A DNA stretch of 64,000 bases from Patescibacteria group bacterium (GCA_018971305.1 JAGXBC010000004.1:1-64000), one strand, 5' to 3'; positions 16,342-24,662 are shown, counted from the first letter of the stretch. Numbers and translations: made by a program. Notes: a model not told the origin generated them from the sequence alone.

Positions 16342-17355
16342 CTACAATATCTTTATCGCGGCAGTCGCTAAATACTGATTGAAAAGAAATACTCCGCCGA
16401 CAAGAAGAAGGATAAGCAGTCCATTCATAATCAGCTGGGCGTGCTGAATACGCACTTTAACGAAAATATTTAGTGCTAAAGCGAGTATGGTGAGTAATCC
16501 CACTGCATAAAAAACGTAGTTGGCTGTTGCCCTCGGAGACGCAACGAGCGCAGCCATGCCGCCGTCTTGAAGCGGAACGATTGGCTCCTCAACCGAATTA
16601 TTGGCTACACCTGCGACAATCGGAGAAGATGTAACGGAAGAAGTTTCTTCACCTTTCACGGCGACGAAAGTTTCTGATCCGGAAGTACCCGTGGATGTCG
16701 TCTCTGCGGTGACTATCGGTTTTTGCGGCAACTGTTCAGCCGCGGATGCCGTAGGCACGCCCGGCAAAGACGGCGATGAAACGCGCGCTATAGAGTTGGG
16801 CTTGCCGAACATTTCCACGACAAAAGTTGCCTGATGGCCTTCGTAGATACCTTGGGACGTAGCAATGCCTATTTCAGTAAAATTTCCGTTAAGAATATTT
16901 TCTTTATGCGTGGGCGAATTCATCCAGGCGTTGGTCACATCGCTGGAGTCAACAAAATTAACCGCGAGGTTTTCTCCGGCATAAGCAAAGCGATATCCCA
17001 CTTGCTGCATCCAATACCAGGGCGTAAGTCCCTCGGGGCTCGTGTGAGCGAAATATCCTTTGGCTGCCATATCCTGGGCCTTTTCCATGGCCGCGACTTC
17101 CAAAAGAGCGTTCGGTCTCAACGGGGAAAGATCGTATAACTGTCTATTGGCATTAGTTTCGTCCACGAGAACATTGGGAATTACAAAGGCAAAAAATTTG
17201 CTGTGCGGCAGAACTACAAACGCCTGTAAAAGAAAGAGCACCTCAACACCTACAAGAATAGTGGCGAGAAAAAGAACGGACTCATTGCGCAAAAGATGCG
17301 GCTGATGGTCGTTTTCCTCCTGCGGAATGAAATATTTTGTGAGCCAGTTCTTCAT
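16342..17355 (-). CDS. CAP/SCP-domain membrane protein
   Basis: A 337-residue protein with an N-terminal helix (about 25-50), an exterior CAP (SCP/PR-1) domain and two C-terminal helices (about 275-300 and 310-330). The CAP cavity residues are recognisable: H in Y-F-A-H-T-S, E in Y-A-G-E-N-L and H in S-P-T-H-K-E-N-I. The domain is followed by a Ser/Thr/Pro-rich linker. Bacterial CAP proteins are extracytoplasmic with varied roles. I prefer the ATG at 17355 over one six codons upstream because TATACT lies at 17364-17369, implying a leaderless start. Confidence 0.82.
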   Translation of the reverse strand: MKNWLTKYFIPQEENDHQPHLLRNESVLFLATILVGVEVLFLLQAFVVLPHSKFFAFVIPNVLVDETNANRQLYDLSPLRPNALLEVAAMEKAQDMAAKGYFAHTSPEGLTPWYWMQQVGYRFAYAGENLAVNFVDSSDVTNAWMNSPTHKENILNGNFTEIGIATSQGIYEGHQATFVVEMFGKPNSIARVSSPSLPGVPTASAAEQLPQKPIVTAETTSTGTSGSETFVAVKGEETSSVTSSPIVAGVANNSVEEPIVPLQDGGMAALVASPRATANYVFYAVGLLTILALALNIFVKVRIQHAQLIMNGLLILLLVGGVFLFNQYLATAAIKIL

Positions 17356-17398
17356 AAGGTTAAAGTATAGCATAGTAATTATACCACTATATCAATAA

Positions 17399-17428
17399 AA
17401 AAGCAAGTCCATTAGAGGGCTTGCTTTC
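17399..17428. terminator. Intrinsic terminator hairpin
   Basis: AAAGCAAGTCC and GGGCTTGCTTT arms with a six-base loop, A-rich on one side and T-rich on the other. Placed between the surface adhesin gene and the CAP gene, upstream of the latter's promoter. Confidence 0.6.
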
Positions 17429-17600
17429 ATTGAGTCTTATGCATTTATAGTTTTACCAAAATGGCGCAGAGCCTGTTTCTGGAGAAGCTTTCGGAGCCCC
17501 GACGGGCCTGGTCTCGAAGAGCCGTCGGGGCGAGAAGCAGCGGGGAATTTTCGCTGGAAAAATTCAACCGCGGTTCTCCAAAACAGTGCACAAGCCACAC
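17429..17600. other. GC-rich spacer with a 10-bp hairpin, no gene seen
   Basis: No supported gene. Holds a GC-rich hairpin, GCCCCGACGG (17496-17505) and CCGTCGGGGC (17522-17531) with a 16-base loop, and a further purine-rich stretch. It lies just after the stop of the adhesin gene. It may be a structured intergenic repeat or a second terminator-like element. Confidence 0.4.
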
Positions 17601-20600
17601 TTATGGAAGCTGGGGCATCGGGATATCAAGAGTAGAACATCCGAGAAGATTTACCCATCTCTTTGTCGTCTTATAGACATATCCGGTCGGAGTCTGGGCG
17701 TTCGGTAATCCGTAGGCAACCCAAGGAACAAGAATATCCGTTGCATATTTCAATTGGAACTGTTTCACTGCTTCTCTCGTCTGCTTTCCGAAGAAACCGG
17801 TTATCGGCAAATTAATTCCGAGCTCCTGATTAAGGAATGCCTGCAGAACTTTTACATCATCAACATTGTTCTTGGCACCATACTTCATATAAGAACCAAT
17901 TGTGTAACCGCAGGAAGTGCTTGCACCGAGAACTTCACCGGTAGTGCTCGCTCCTAAAACCGCTCCGCCGCCACCACCTCCGCCAACTAAGCCACCACCG
18001 CCACCAGGGTTACCTCCTCCGCCAACTCCAACCGTACCTCCTCCACCACCTCCGCCACCGCCACCCGTGTTAGTATTGCTGTTCTGGACAGTGAAAGATA
18101 TGGAGGGTGAATTATTGGAGGAATCATCGGTCAGAGAACCAAGCTCACTTCCTGTAGCCGTGTTCGTAATCGTCTGACCCGATGTATTAGACCCAACGAC
18201 TACCGTAAGGGTCATTGTCGCGGATGTACCAGGGCTAAGATCGCCAACGTTCCAATCCAACGTACCACCGTTCACAATACTGCCTTGCGAAGATGTGGCA
18301 CTGGAAAGAGTAATACCGCTCGGCAATAAATCGTGGATAACTATATAGGTTGAGGTCGCGGGACCGAGGGCAGTCGCCGTAATTGTGTAGTGTATAGTAT
18401 CACCGGCAGCCGGATTGAAATTATCAACTGTCTTCTCAACCTTCAAATCGGCAACAGTTCCTCCGCTACCTCCGCCGCTCGTCTGGACACTGGTTCCCGG
18501 AGCGGTAGATGAGTTATTTCCCGAATTAGGGTCATTTACGCCGGAAGATTCCGTAACCGTTGCTGAATTAGTTATAGTGTTTCCTCCCTGGCCGACATTA
18601 ACCGTAGCCGCAATCGTAAGCGTTGAGCTAGAACCCGCAGACATATCCCCTATTGTCCAAACGCCAGTTGAAGTGGAATAACTGCCAACCGAAGGCGTAG
18701 CGGAAACAAAGGTCAATCCCGCAGGAAGGACGTCTGTTGCCTCAACCGCCGTTGAAGTAGACGGGCCCAGAGCCGAAACAGTTAGTGTATACGTAAGAGT
18801 TCCGCCTTCCGTAGTGCTCGTAGAGTCAACAGTCTTGTCTATTGAAACATCGGCATCCGGAGTTCCACCTCCGCCGCCTCCACCTCCGCCGCCAGAAAGA
18901 TCGAACTGGGCATTAACGGTAGTATCTGAATTCATAATAACGTCGCAAGTGGTGGAAGTGCTGCCGGCGCAGGCACCACCGGACCAGCTTACAAATACGG
19001 AGCCCGCATCAGCAACCGCAGTAAGAGTGGTCGTGGAATTGGTCGGGTAAAATACCGGACCGCAACCAGTACCGCAATTAATAAGCCAGCCGTCGGTAAC
19101 TGTTCCTGTGCCGGTGCCGGACTTCGTGACAGTTAAGGTATGAGTGGTGTGAACCGGGGGCACAAGAGTGAATTCGGCGTTCACGGTCATATCCGAATTT
19201 AAGGTAACGTCGCAGGTGGTGGAGGTACTTCCGGCGCAGGCATCACCGGACCAACCGGTGAATGTTGAACTGGCGTCGGGGGAGGCAGTAAGAGTTGTCA
19301 CAGACCCGGTTGAGTAAAAAACACTGCAGGTCGTACCACAGTTTATTAACCAACCGTCGGAGACCGTTCCGGTTCCTGTTCCCGATTTGGTTACGGTAAG
19401 GGTATTGGTAGTATGGGTAATCGGATTAGCGGCAAAAGTTACGGCAATCGTATGATCAGTAATAACTCCGGTAAATGTGTAGCTCGTAGATGTGGCAACA
19501 GAAGAACTGTCGACTGTAAGGGTGTCAATATGATAACCGCCATTCGGGGTAAATGTGAATGTTTGATCAGAGCCGTCGTTCACGATAACCGTACCAGAAG
19601 GAGAAATGGAACCGTTAGCGCTGGAAGTTGCATTTATCGTATGGGTCAAGACGAACTCTGCGCTCACGGAAAGATTAGATGTCATCGTAAGGTCGCAGGT
19701 TGGCGAAGAACCGGCACTAGAGCAGTCGCCTCCCCAGCCGATAAACGTGGAACCGGTAGCCGCAGTAGCAGTCAAGGTAGTAGTAGTATTGGGCTGATAG
19801 AAAACCTCACATCTATTATGGCCATTTCCGCAGTTCAACCAACCATCGGTGATATTACCGATACCGTTGCCGGTAGTCGTAGCGGTGAGAGAATACGTGA
19901 TAACTGGAGCCGAATTTACAAATAACGTATAGGCCCGAGAAGTAGATGTCGCTGTGTCAGATACTCCAACAGTAAAGTTGTAAGTGCCAGCCGTTGTCGG
20001 TGTTCCAGAAATCGTAGTCGTAGAACCGGTTGCAGAGGTATCAAGCGTTAATCCTGCCGGCAACGTTCCCGAAGATAAATTCCAAGCGAACGGGTGTCCG
20101 TTGGTTCCTGAAACGGTGATTGTTTGAGAGTAAGCTGTTCCCGATGTCGCGTTCGGTAAAGACGCAGGAGATATAGAAATGGGTTGAATTGGAATGGTGA
20201 TATTTGCAGAAAATGTTGAAGCTGCGGAACCTTCTGCACCATTAAAGTTTGCGTGATAAACTTTCACGCAAATAGCATATGTTCCCGGCGTAGAAAATGG
20301 GTGAGAGGTACTCCACGTAGCATTAGTGAATGTACCATTGTTATGTCCGTCTGGTCCACCACTCCCACCTGTAAATACTATAGAACTAAAATTAAATTGC
20401 GTTGAGCTAGATGCGTTACATGCTCCCGTCCAATCCACACCCATGTGTTGATCACTACTCTGCCCAGTATATGGATTTCCGGTCGCGGTACCAGAAAGGT
20501 TAACCGTTAATCCGGTAATGGTATAAGAACCAGAGATAGAATAACTACTAGCCGCCATCGCTGTTGGCACAGTAACCGCACCGACGCCAAAAAACATCGC

Positions 20601-20654
20601 TACTGTAAAAAGCGATATACCAACAATTCCGACTTTAATTAATTTATTTTTCAT
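17601..20654 (-). CDS. Large modular surface adhesin with wall-binding C-terminus
   Basis: A 1017-residue secreted protein. Order of parts: signal peptide (to about A35); a beta-sandwich region; a putative Ig (He_PIG) domain at about 155-245 with S-G-T-P-T-T-A-G-T-Y-N-F-T-V; four divergent InlB B-repeat-like modules (about 250-590), each with a G-W-x-x-x-C...C-x-V/L-x-x-x-S core and a likely disulphide; two DUF11 modules (about 605-720 and 735-850); a poly-Gly region; and a peptidoglycan-binding_1 domain (about 920-1000) with F-F-G-K-Q-T-R-E-A-V-K-Q-F-Q. It probably is a wall-attached adhesin. It has a strong promoter and a roughly 195-base leader of its own. Confidence 0.85.
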   Translation of the reverse strand: MKNKLIKVGIVGISLFTVAMFFGVGAVTVPTAMAASSYSISGSYTITGLTVNLSGTATGNPYTGQSSDQHMGVDWTGACNASSSTQFNFSSIVFTGGSGGPDGHNNGTFTNATWSTSHPFSTPGTYAICVKVYHANFNGAEGSAASTFSANITIPIQPISISPASLPNATSGTAYSQTITVSGTNGHPFAWNLSSGTLPAGLTLDTSATGSTTTISGTPTTAGTYNFTVGVSDTATSTSRAYTLFVNSAPVITYSLTATTTGNGIGNITDGWLNCGNGHNRCEVFYQPNTTTTLTATAATGSTFIGWGGDCSSAGSSPTCDLTMTSNLSVSAEFVLTHTINATSSANGSISPSGTVIVNDGSDQTFTFTPNGGYHIDTLTVDSSSVATSTSYTFTGVITDHTIAVTFAANPITHTTNTLTVTKSGTGTGTVSDGWLINCGTTCSVFYSTGSVTTLTASPDASSTFTGWSGDACAGSTSTTCDVTLNSDMTVNAEFTLVPPVHTTHTLTVTKSGTGTGTVTDGWLINCGTGCGPVFYPTNSTTTLTAVADAGSVFVSWSGGACAGSTSTTCDVIMNSDTTVNAQFDLSGGGGGGGGGGTPDADVSIDKTVDSTSTTEGGTLTYTLTVSALGPSTSTAVEATDVLPAGLTFVSATPSVGSYSTSTGVWTIGDMSAGSSSTLTIAATVNVGQGGNTITNSATVTESSGVNDPNSGNNSSTAPGTSVQTSGGGSGGTVADLKVEKTVDNFNPAAGDTIHYTITATALGPATSTYIVIHDLLPSGITLSSATSSQGSIVNGGTLDWNVGDLSPGTSATMTLTVVVGSNTSGQTITNTATGSELGSLTDDSSNNSPSISFTVQNSNTNTGGGGGGGGGGTVGVGGGGNPGGGGGLVGGGGGGGAVLGASTTGEVLGASTSCGYTIGSYMKYGAKNNVDDVKVLQAFLNQELGINLPITGFFGKQTREAVKQFQLKYATDILVPWVAYGLPNAQTPTGYVYKTTKRWVNLLGCSTLDIPMPQLP

Positions 20655-20856
20655 ATTTTTTATTATTTTATTATTTTTTATGACTTTTTTATTTTTATCC
20701 GCCGGATTATTGTGAGAGCCGGCGAATCTTGTACAAATTTATTTGTTTAATATTAACTTATTCGAATCTCTCTGCAAGCAATACTGTATAAACTCTGTGT
20801 TATGTTGAAAATAGCTGTTTTTATTGGCCATTCCTCGACCATCTTTATTACGCTCT

Positions 20857-20885
20857 ATATTACACATAATATGCATAAAAGTCAA
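20857..20885 (-). promoter_or_regulatory. Sigma-70 promoter of the adhesin gene
   Basis: TTGACT (20880-20885), 17-base spacer, TAATAT (20857-20862), close to consensus and directed toward the adhesin gene at 20654. Confidence 0.7.
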
Positions 20886-20931
20886 GTTGGCGATTTCAAC
20901 GCTAAACCTAGAGTTAGAACGGTTTTCTGGG

Positions 20932-20960
20932 TAAAAAAAGAGGGCTAGAATTTCTAGCCC
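20932..20960 (-). terminator. Intrinsic terminator of the PEP-CTERM operon
   Basis: Nine-base-pair stem GGGCTAGAA/TTCTAGCCC followed on the minus strand by CTCTTTTTTT, directly after the second PEP-CTERM gene. Confidence 0.8.
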
Positions 20961-20983
20961 CAAATGGTTGCTCCCGTTGCAAC

Positions 20984-21664
20984 CTAATTTTTACGGGATG
21001 GTTTCAGTTTTCGCCTGGCAAATCCGATCACCGGAATAATTCCGGTGCCGAAAAGCATAATGCTCGTCGGTTCGGGAGTAGAAGTTGGCGGGCTGTATGT
21101 ACCAGCCACATCCCCCGTTGTGCAAGCACCTTGGCAATCCGGGTTCCCGATATTGACATGAGCCGACGCATCCCAACCTTTGTCGTTGAGCGCGAGTACG
21201 CTCGCGGCATCAGCGAATGATCCGCTGGTTGGGGTCAGTAATGCCGACCAGGAAGTTACGGAGTTCGTAAAACCATCGAAGGCATCAACTGTGTTATTGA
21301 ACACACCGAAGCCGTCAACGGTTCCCGAACCGCCCAGAGAAAAAGCCGTGTGGCTTCCCCCGCCGGTGTAAGTTATGTTACTAATGGTCACCGGAAGCGA
21401 CGTATTGAAGTCGACTGCCTGGGCACTGCCAAGCAGATAAATATACCCGTCGCTGGTTAAACTGGTGAAAGTGATTGTTGCGTCACCTCCGCCGCTCGGA
21501 ACCGATATGGTTACCCCTACGTACGGCCCGGTTCCGTAACCAGGCACGTTCGTTGCTGTGAGGTCAAAGGTAATGGAATCCGCTCTCGCCTGGATAGCCG
21601 CGAATAACAATACGGCAAACATGGTAAGGGCGAACGCCGCTGTACTACGGTGTTTTTTCTTCAT
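20984..21664 (-). CDS. PEP-CTERM sorting-signal protein
   Basis: A 226-residue secreted protein with a signal peptide (cleavage near A-R-A-D), an all-beta Gly/Thr/Ser-rich body (residues about 30-185) and a C-terminal sorting signal: T-P-E-P, a hydrophobic stretch (S-I-M-L-F-G-T-G-I-I-P-V-I-G-F-A) and a basic tail R-R-K-L-K. Such signals are normally recognised and removed by an exosortase. The start at 21664 is set by a good Shine-Dalgarno sequence (GGAGGAAAGG); an upstream in-frame ATG at 21700 would overlap the preceding gene. It forms a two-gene operon with the other PEP-CTERM protein and ends at a terminator. No exosortase gene lies in the window. Confidence 0.85.
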   Translation of the reverse strand: MKKKHRSTAAFALTMFAVLLFAAIQARADSITFDLTATNVPGYGTGPYVGVTISVPSGGGDATITFTSLTSDGYIYLLGSAQAVDFNTSLPVTISNITYTGGGSHTAFSLGGSGTVDGFGVFNNTVDAFDGFTNSVTSWSALLTPTSGSFADAASVLALNDKGWDASAHVNIGNPDCQGACTTGDVAGTYSPPTSTPEPTSIMLFGTGIIPVIGFARRKLKPSRKN

Positions 21665-21696
21665 ATCTTGCCTTTCCTCCCTTTGATTGGATTTAT

Positions 21697-22260
21697 TCAA
21701 GATATCAACCTCCTGCGCAGGAACCCGGCCATCCCTAGAAGGCCGGTGCCGAACAGGGCCAAACTCGCTGGTTCAGGAACTGCTGTGATAGTAGCATCAC
21801 CGCTTGTTGCAATCCCCCCGGAAGTCAGTGATATCACAAAAGTCTGGCCAGTCCCGGCGGAATTTCCAAAGTATGTTTGGAAATCACCGGCTGGAAGAGA
21901 CCAGAAAGTGTTGAAGGATAGGCCCACCGTCGACCCGAAAGAACTCGCGTTGAAGCTGTCGATGGTTCCCGAAATAACAGTAGACCCGTCTGTGAGAGAT
22001 GCAGTTCCAGCAGCGGTATCGAAAACCAGAAGAAAGTGCTGGTTCAGGAATGCCGCAGGGCCCTGGTCCATAATCATAGTAAGGCCGGTTGTGGAGTAGT
22101 TGCTCCCCGAAGTGAGGACGGTACCACTGCAATCCGCAGATGAAGCCGGGGCCGTGCAATAAAAGTCAGCCACCGAATCCGCCTTCGCCGCTGGTGCCGC
22201 CAGCACGGAAAACACAGGAACTAACAAAGCCAAAACCAGCGCAATCTTCTTCATATTCAT
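21697..22260 (-). CDS. PEP-CTERM sorting-signal protein
   Basis: A 187-residue secreted protein: signal peptide to about A25-A-K-A, a beta-rich body with a pair of cysteines (F-Y-C-T, A-D-C-S) and the tail V-P-E-P-A-S-L-A-L-F-G-T-G-L-L-G-M-A-G-F-L-R-R-R, a textbook PEP-CTERM signal. First gene of the two-gene operon; GGAGGT before the ATG serves as ribosome site (a second in-frame ATG follows two codons later). The body resembles generic PEP-CTERM substrate proteins of environmental bacteria. Together with the acidobacterial VWFA gene nearby it suggests acquisition from another phylum. Confidence 0.88.
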   Translation of the reverse strand: MNMKKIALVLALLVPVFSVLAAPAAKADSVADFYCTAPASSADCSGTVLTSGSNYSTTGLTMIMDQGPAAFLNQHFLLVFDTAAGTASLTDGSTVISGTIDSFNASSFGSTVGLSFNTFWSLPAGDFQTYFGNSAGTGQTFVISLTSGGIATSGDATITAVPEPASLALFGTGLLGMAGFLRRRLIS

Positions 22261-22334
22261 ATTTCAAAGACCTCCACCTAGAATTCCTAAGACACATCTA
22301 TACTTGCGTATTTGGTGTGCCCAAGGTAATTGGC

Positions 22335-22364
22335 ATGCTAACATTTATACTATATAAATGTCAA
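22335..22364 (-). promoter_or_regulatory. Promoter of PEP-CTERM operon with 21-bp operator-like palindrome
   Basis: TTGACA (22359-22364) and a weaker TAGCAT (22335-22340) flank an 18-base spacer that is filled by a perfect dyad, ACATTTATA (22341-22349), CTA, TATAAATGT (22353-22361). The position between -35 and -10 is that of a repressor operator or a MerR-type activator site. Confidence 0.6.
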
Positions 22365-22459
22365 GAGGTTATTGGCGCCTGCAAAATAAGCAGATAATGA
22401 TCTATTACAATATTTCGGGAAAGGAAAAATAAAAGCGGCACAATTATACTCGGCAGAAA

Positions 22460-22495
22460 GGAGAAAATAAAAAAATGCGCTTGTTTATTTTCTCC
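22460..22495 (-). terminator. Hairpin downstream of the ABC exporter gene
   Basis: Perfect 12-bp arms GGAGAAAATAAA (22460-22471) and TTTATTTTCTCC (22484-22495) with T runs on the minus strand. Probably ends the exporter transcript. Confidence 0.6.
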
Positions 22496-22499
22496 GAGC

Positions 22500-22519
22500 C
22501 CTGCCTGCCGGCAGGCAGG
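22500..22519. repeat. 20-bp perfect palindrome
   Basis: CCTGCCTGCCGGCAGGCAGG reads the same on both strands. Related GC-rich pieces appear near 46680 and 50150. Likely an abundant intergenic palindrome of this genome rather than a specific operator. Confidence 0.7.
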
Positions 22520-22543
22520 AAACCAATTTTATAAACGAAGCGA

Positions 22544-24385
22544 TTATTGCGCCGCTTTGCCCGCAACCTTCCGGGTCTTATCAGCCAGGAATCCCTCTAC
22601 CTGCATGTCAACCATCTCTTTATAAGTAGAGCAGGTCTGCATCAGCTCTTCGTGCGGCCCGTTGCCGATGATTTTTCCATCTTCAAGGACAAGGATTTTA
22701 TCCGAGTGGCGAACCGTAGAGAGACGGTGAGCGATGATAAGCGTTGTTCTTACTTTTATCAATTCGTTGATTCCTTCTTGAACTTTCTTTTCGGTGATGC
22801 TGTCCAACGCGCTCGTCGGCTCATCCAGAACAACGATGCGCGGATCTTTAAGAATCGCCCTGGCTATTGCGAGACGCTGTTTCTCTCCACCGGAGAGACG
22901 CACTCCCCTTTCACCTATTAAGGCGTCGTAGCCCTTAGGAAGCCTCTGGATAAACTCGTCTGCATGAGCCTGTTTAGCTGCCCTTACTACTTGCTCTCTC
23001 GTCGCCCAAGGATCTCCGTAGGCGATATTTTGCGCTACCGTTTCGTTATACATCGCGTTCTCCTGCAGAACGGTGCCGACGTATTTTTTTATCTCTTCGG
23101 GATTGAAGCTGTTCAAGTTCGCGCCATCAATGGTTATTATTCCGCTCGTGGGATCAACCAGGCGCGTGAGCAACGTCATGATGGTCGTCTTACCCGAACC
23201 GGAGTGCCCGACTAAAGCCACGGTTTTCCCCGCGTCTATCGTGAACGAAACATCGTTCAGAGAAAAGGCGCTCTTCTCCTGAGGGTAAGAAAAGGAAACA
23301 TGCTCAAATTCAACCCTCCCCTGCACTTCCGAAACTTTTGTAGGAATCCGGGGAACCGTTATCACATCCTCTTCGGCAAATAGACCGAGCAACCGCTCTA
23401 TGTGCTGAGAACGCCGCGTATACTGAGGCAGAATATCTCCCAAGAGGTGTAAGGGGGTAAGAATTTCGTTCAAGAGCCCCATAAACATGAAGAGTGTTCC
23501 GAGCGTGATAGAACCGCTCTGGACGAAAAATATTCCTGCGCCCAAAACGAGGAAGCGCGCGATGGAATCCGGGTTAAGCATTTCCACTATGCGCCATTTT
23601 TTATTAAGTGAGAATTGGGAAGCCGAAGCACGGTCGCTATAAGCTTTGTGGCGCTCCACGAAAATTTCTTCGTGGGGATTCAATTTATAAGTCACGACGT
23701 TAGAGATCTGATCGGAAAGGTGCTCGTGCTTTTCTTCCCACATTTTATTTACCCTTCTCTGCTCGTCCTCGTACTTATTCACGTGCCTGATAATGAACCA
23801 CAAAGTTGGCGGTATAACGGAAACGGCGATAAGCGTCATCTGCCAGCTCACAATCAGGGCGATGGCAAGCATGCCGATAAATCCGAGTATGGCCGAAGAG
23901 AATATTCCGAGCCACCAGTTCGTCATTTCCCAAGTGCTTACATCGGCGTCGTCAATTATTTTCGTGTAACGGCTGGAGTGCTCGGACATGTGCTTCGCGT
24001 AATCTAGGCGCAAGAGGCGCCGATAGCCGCTGATATTCGCTTCCTGCGAACTGATATTTCCTATCTTCCAGACGAGGAACGAGGTCTGCGCGCTTGCGAC
24101 ATTGACTATAACCGCGAGAACAAACCAGAAAGCAACCACCATAACCAAGGTTTGCGTCTGTGAAGCAAGAAAACCGCCGCTGACAAGGCCATTGGTCAAA
24201 GTATCCACAACAACCTTATAAAGATAAGGTTCGGTAAGACGCGCCGCCACGCTCACGAAAAGCAGGGTCGCTAAAACTGCCATGGACCGCTTTTGTTTGA
24301 AAGCGAGCTTAAAGATATATCTCAAATAATCCGGTATGAATTTTTTTGTTTTGCGGGTATCCATTGTTTTTATTTTATTTTGCAT
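22544..24385 (-). CDS. ABC exporter, fused permease and ATPase half-transporter
   Basis: A 613-residue type IV ABC exporter half-unit that should work as a dimer. It has six membrane helices (about residues 30-330) and an ATPase domain: Walker A G-H-S-G-S-G-K-T, Q-loop, signature L-S-G-G-E-K-Q-R, Walker B I-V-V-L-D-E-P-T and the H-loop His in I-A-H-R-L-S-T. The ATG at 24385 follows AAGGAG at the correct distance; an in-frame upstream extension would lie inside the terminator structure. The leader contains a short peptide gene and a terminator/antiterminator arrangement, suggesting induction by ribosome-stalling drugs. Substrate unknown; multidrug export is an inference from this regulation. 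Confidence 0.9.
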   Translation of the reverse strand: MQNKIKTMDTRKTKKFIPDYLRYIFKLAFKQKRSMAVLATLLFVSVAARLTEPYLYKVVVDTLTNGLVSGGFLASQTQTLVMVVAFWFVLAVIVNVASAQTSFLVWKIGNISSQEANISGYRRLLRLDYAKHMSEHSSRYTKIIDDADVSTWEMTNWWLGIFSSAILGFIGMLAIALIVSWQMTLIAVSVIPPTLWFIIRHVNKYEDEQRRVNKMWEEKHEHLSDQISNVVTYKLNPHEEIFVERHKAYSDRASASQFSLNKKWRIVEMLNPDSIARFLVLGAGIFFVQSGSITLGTLFMFMGLLNEILTPLHLLGDILPQYTRRSQHIERLLGLFAEEDVITVPRIPTKVSEVQGRVEFEHVSFSYPQEKSAFSLNDVSFTIDAGKTVALVGHSGSGKTTIMTLLTRLVDPTSGIITIDGANLNSFNPEEIKKYVGTVLQENAMYNETVAQNIAYGDPWATREQVVRAAKQAHADEFIQRLPKGYDALIGERGVRLSGGEKQRLAIARAILKDPRIVVLDEPTSALDSITEKKVQEGINELIKVRTTLIIAHRLSTVRHSDKILVLEDGKIIGNGPHEELMQTCSTYKEMVDMQVEGFLADKTRKVAGKAAQ

Positions 24386-24437
24386 GGTTTCTGCTCCTTT
24401 TCTTCCGGCTATTTGCTCCTTTTTAATTGACAAGGAG

Positions 24438-24529
24438 CTTAGACAAGCCAAAAATGCCTCGGCTTGTCTAACCGAGGCATCCTTTAAAATAAGAAAAGAA
24501 ATTGCCGATTTATGCCTTGGTTAGACAAG
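24438..24529 (-). promoter_or_regulatory. Transcription attenuator with competing hairpins
   Basis: In transcript order: segment A (24529-24511) CTTGTCTAACCAAGGCAT; segment B (24480-24463) ATGCCTCGGTTAGACAAG; segment C (24462-24454) CCGAGGCAT followed by TTTT; segment D (24449-24438) GGCTTGTCTAAG. B-C is a 9-bp intrinsic terminator. A is complementary to B over 17 of 18 bases, and D to B over 11, so either would break the terminator. Segment A also encodes the end of the leader peptide. Confidence 0.8.
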
Positions 24530-24623
24530 AAACTTTCGTTTTTCCGCCCCAAAACATAAGGACGCGCGGAAAAGCGGCCCGGGAACGGGCGTTCAGAATC
24601 ATTTTGTGGCCGTAATTCTTCAT
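24510..24623 (-). CDS. Leader peptide controlling the ABC exporter (37 aa)
   Basis: An ATG at 24623 opens a 37-codon frame ending in TAA at 24510-24512. The peptide runs MKNYGHKMILNARSR near its start and W-G-G-K-T-K-V-S-C-L-T-K-A at its end; it is basic with a hydrophobic middle (A-F-P-R-V-L-M-F-W). A -10 box lies ten bases upstream, so the message starts essentially at this ATG and is leaderless. The last six codons are part of the antiterminator segment A, which is the hallmark of attenuation by a translating ribosome, as known for erm leaders and the bmrB leader of the B. subtilis bmrCD exporter. I do not recognise the peptide itself with certainty. Confidence 0.7.
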   Translation of the reverse strand: MKNYGHKMILNARSRAAFPRVLMFWGGKTKVSCLTKA

Positions 24624-24632
24624 AGCAAATTT

Positions 24633-24662
24633 ATATTAACATATAACGACCTGTTTAGTCAA
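24633..24662 (-). promoter_or_regulatory. Sigma-70 promoter of the exporter leader
   Basis: TTGACT (24657-24662), 18-base spacer, TAATAT (24633-24638). Places the transcription start at or next to the leader-peptide ATG, giving a leader of about 240 bases. Confidence 0.7.

Larger units (their letters stand above)
20655..20983 (-). other. 329-base gap: leader of the adhesin gene plus terminator
   Basis: This stretch holds the adhesin promoter (20857-20885), about 195 bases of leader and, upstream of the promoter, the terminator of the PEP-CTERM operon. Two overlapping short frames of about 30 codons exist in the leader but lack a good ribosome site, so I do not call them genes. The last 40 bases before the ATG are almost pure A/T. 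Confidence 0.5.

Noticed and set aside
18415..19925. Several plus-strand frames opposite the adhesin gene
   Set aside because: They are antisense shadows of repetitive Ser/Thr/Gly/Pro codons; the minus-strand frame has signal peptide, recognisable domains and a promoter.
20739..20963. Short open frames in the adhesin leader as a second leader peptide
   Set aside because: They lack ribosome sites, do not overlap any terminator/antiterminator pairing and the longest reaches back through the upstream terminator and promoter.
22500..22519. The 20-bp palindrome as a specific operator
   Set aside because: It lies behind the exporter gene, not near a promoter, and similar GC-rich pieces occur in several intergenic gaps.
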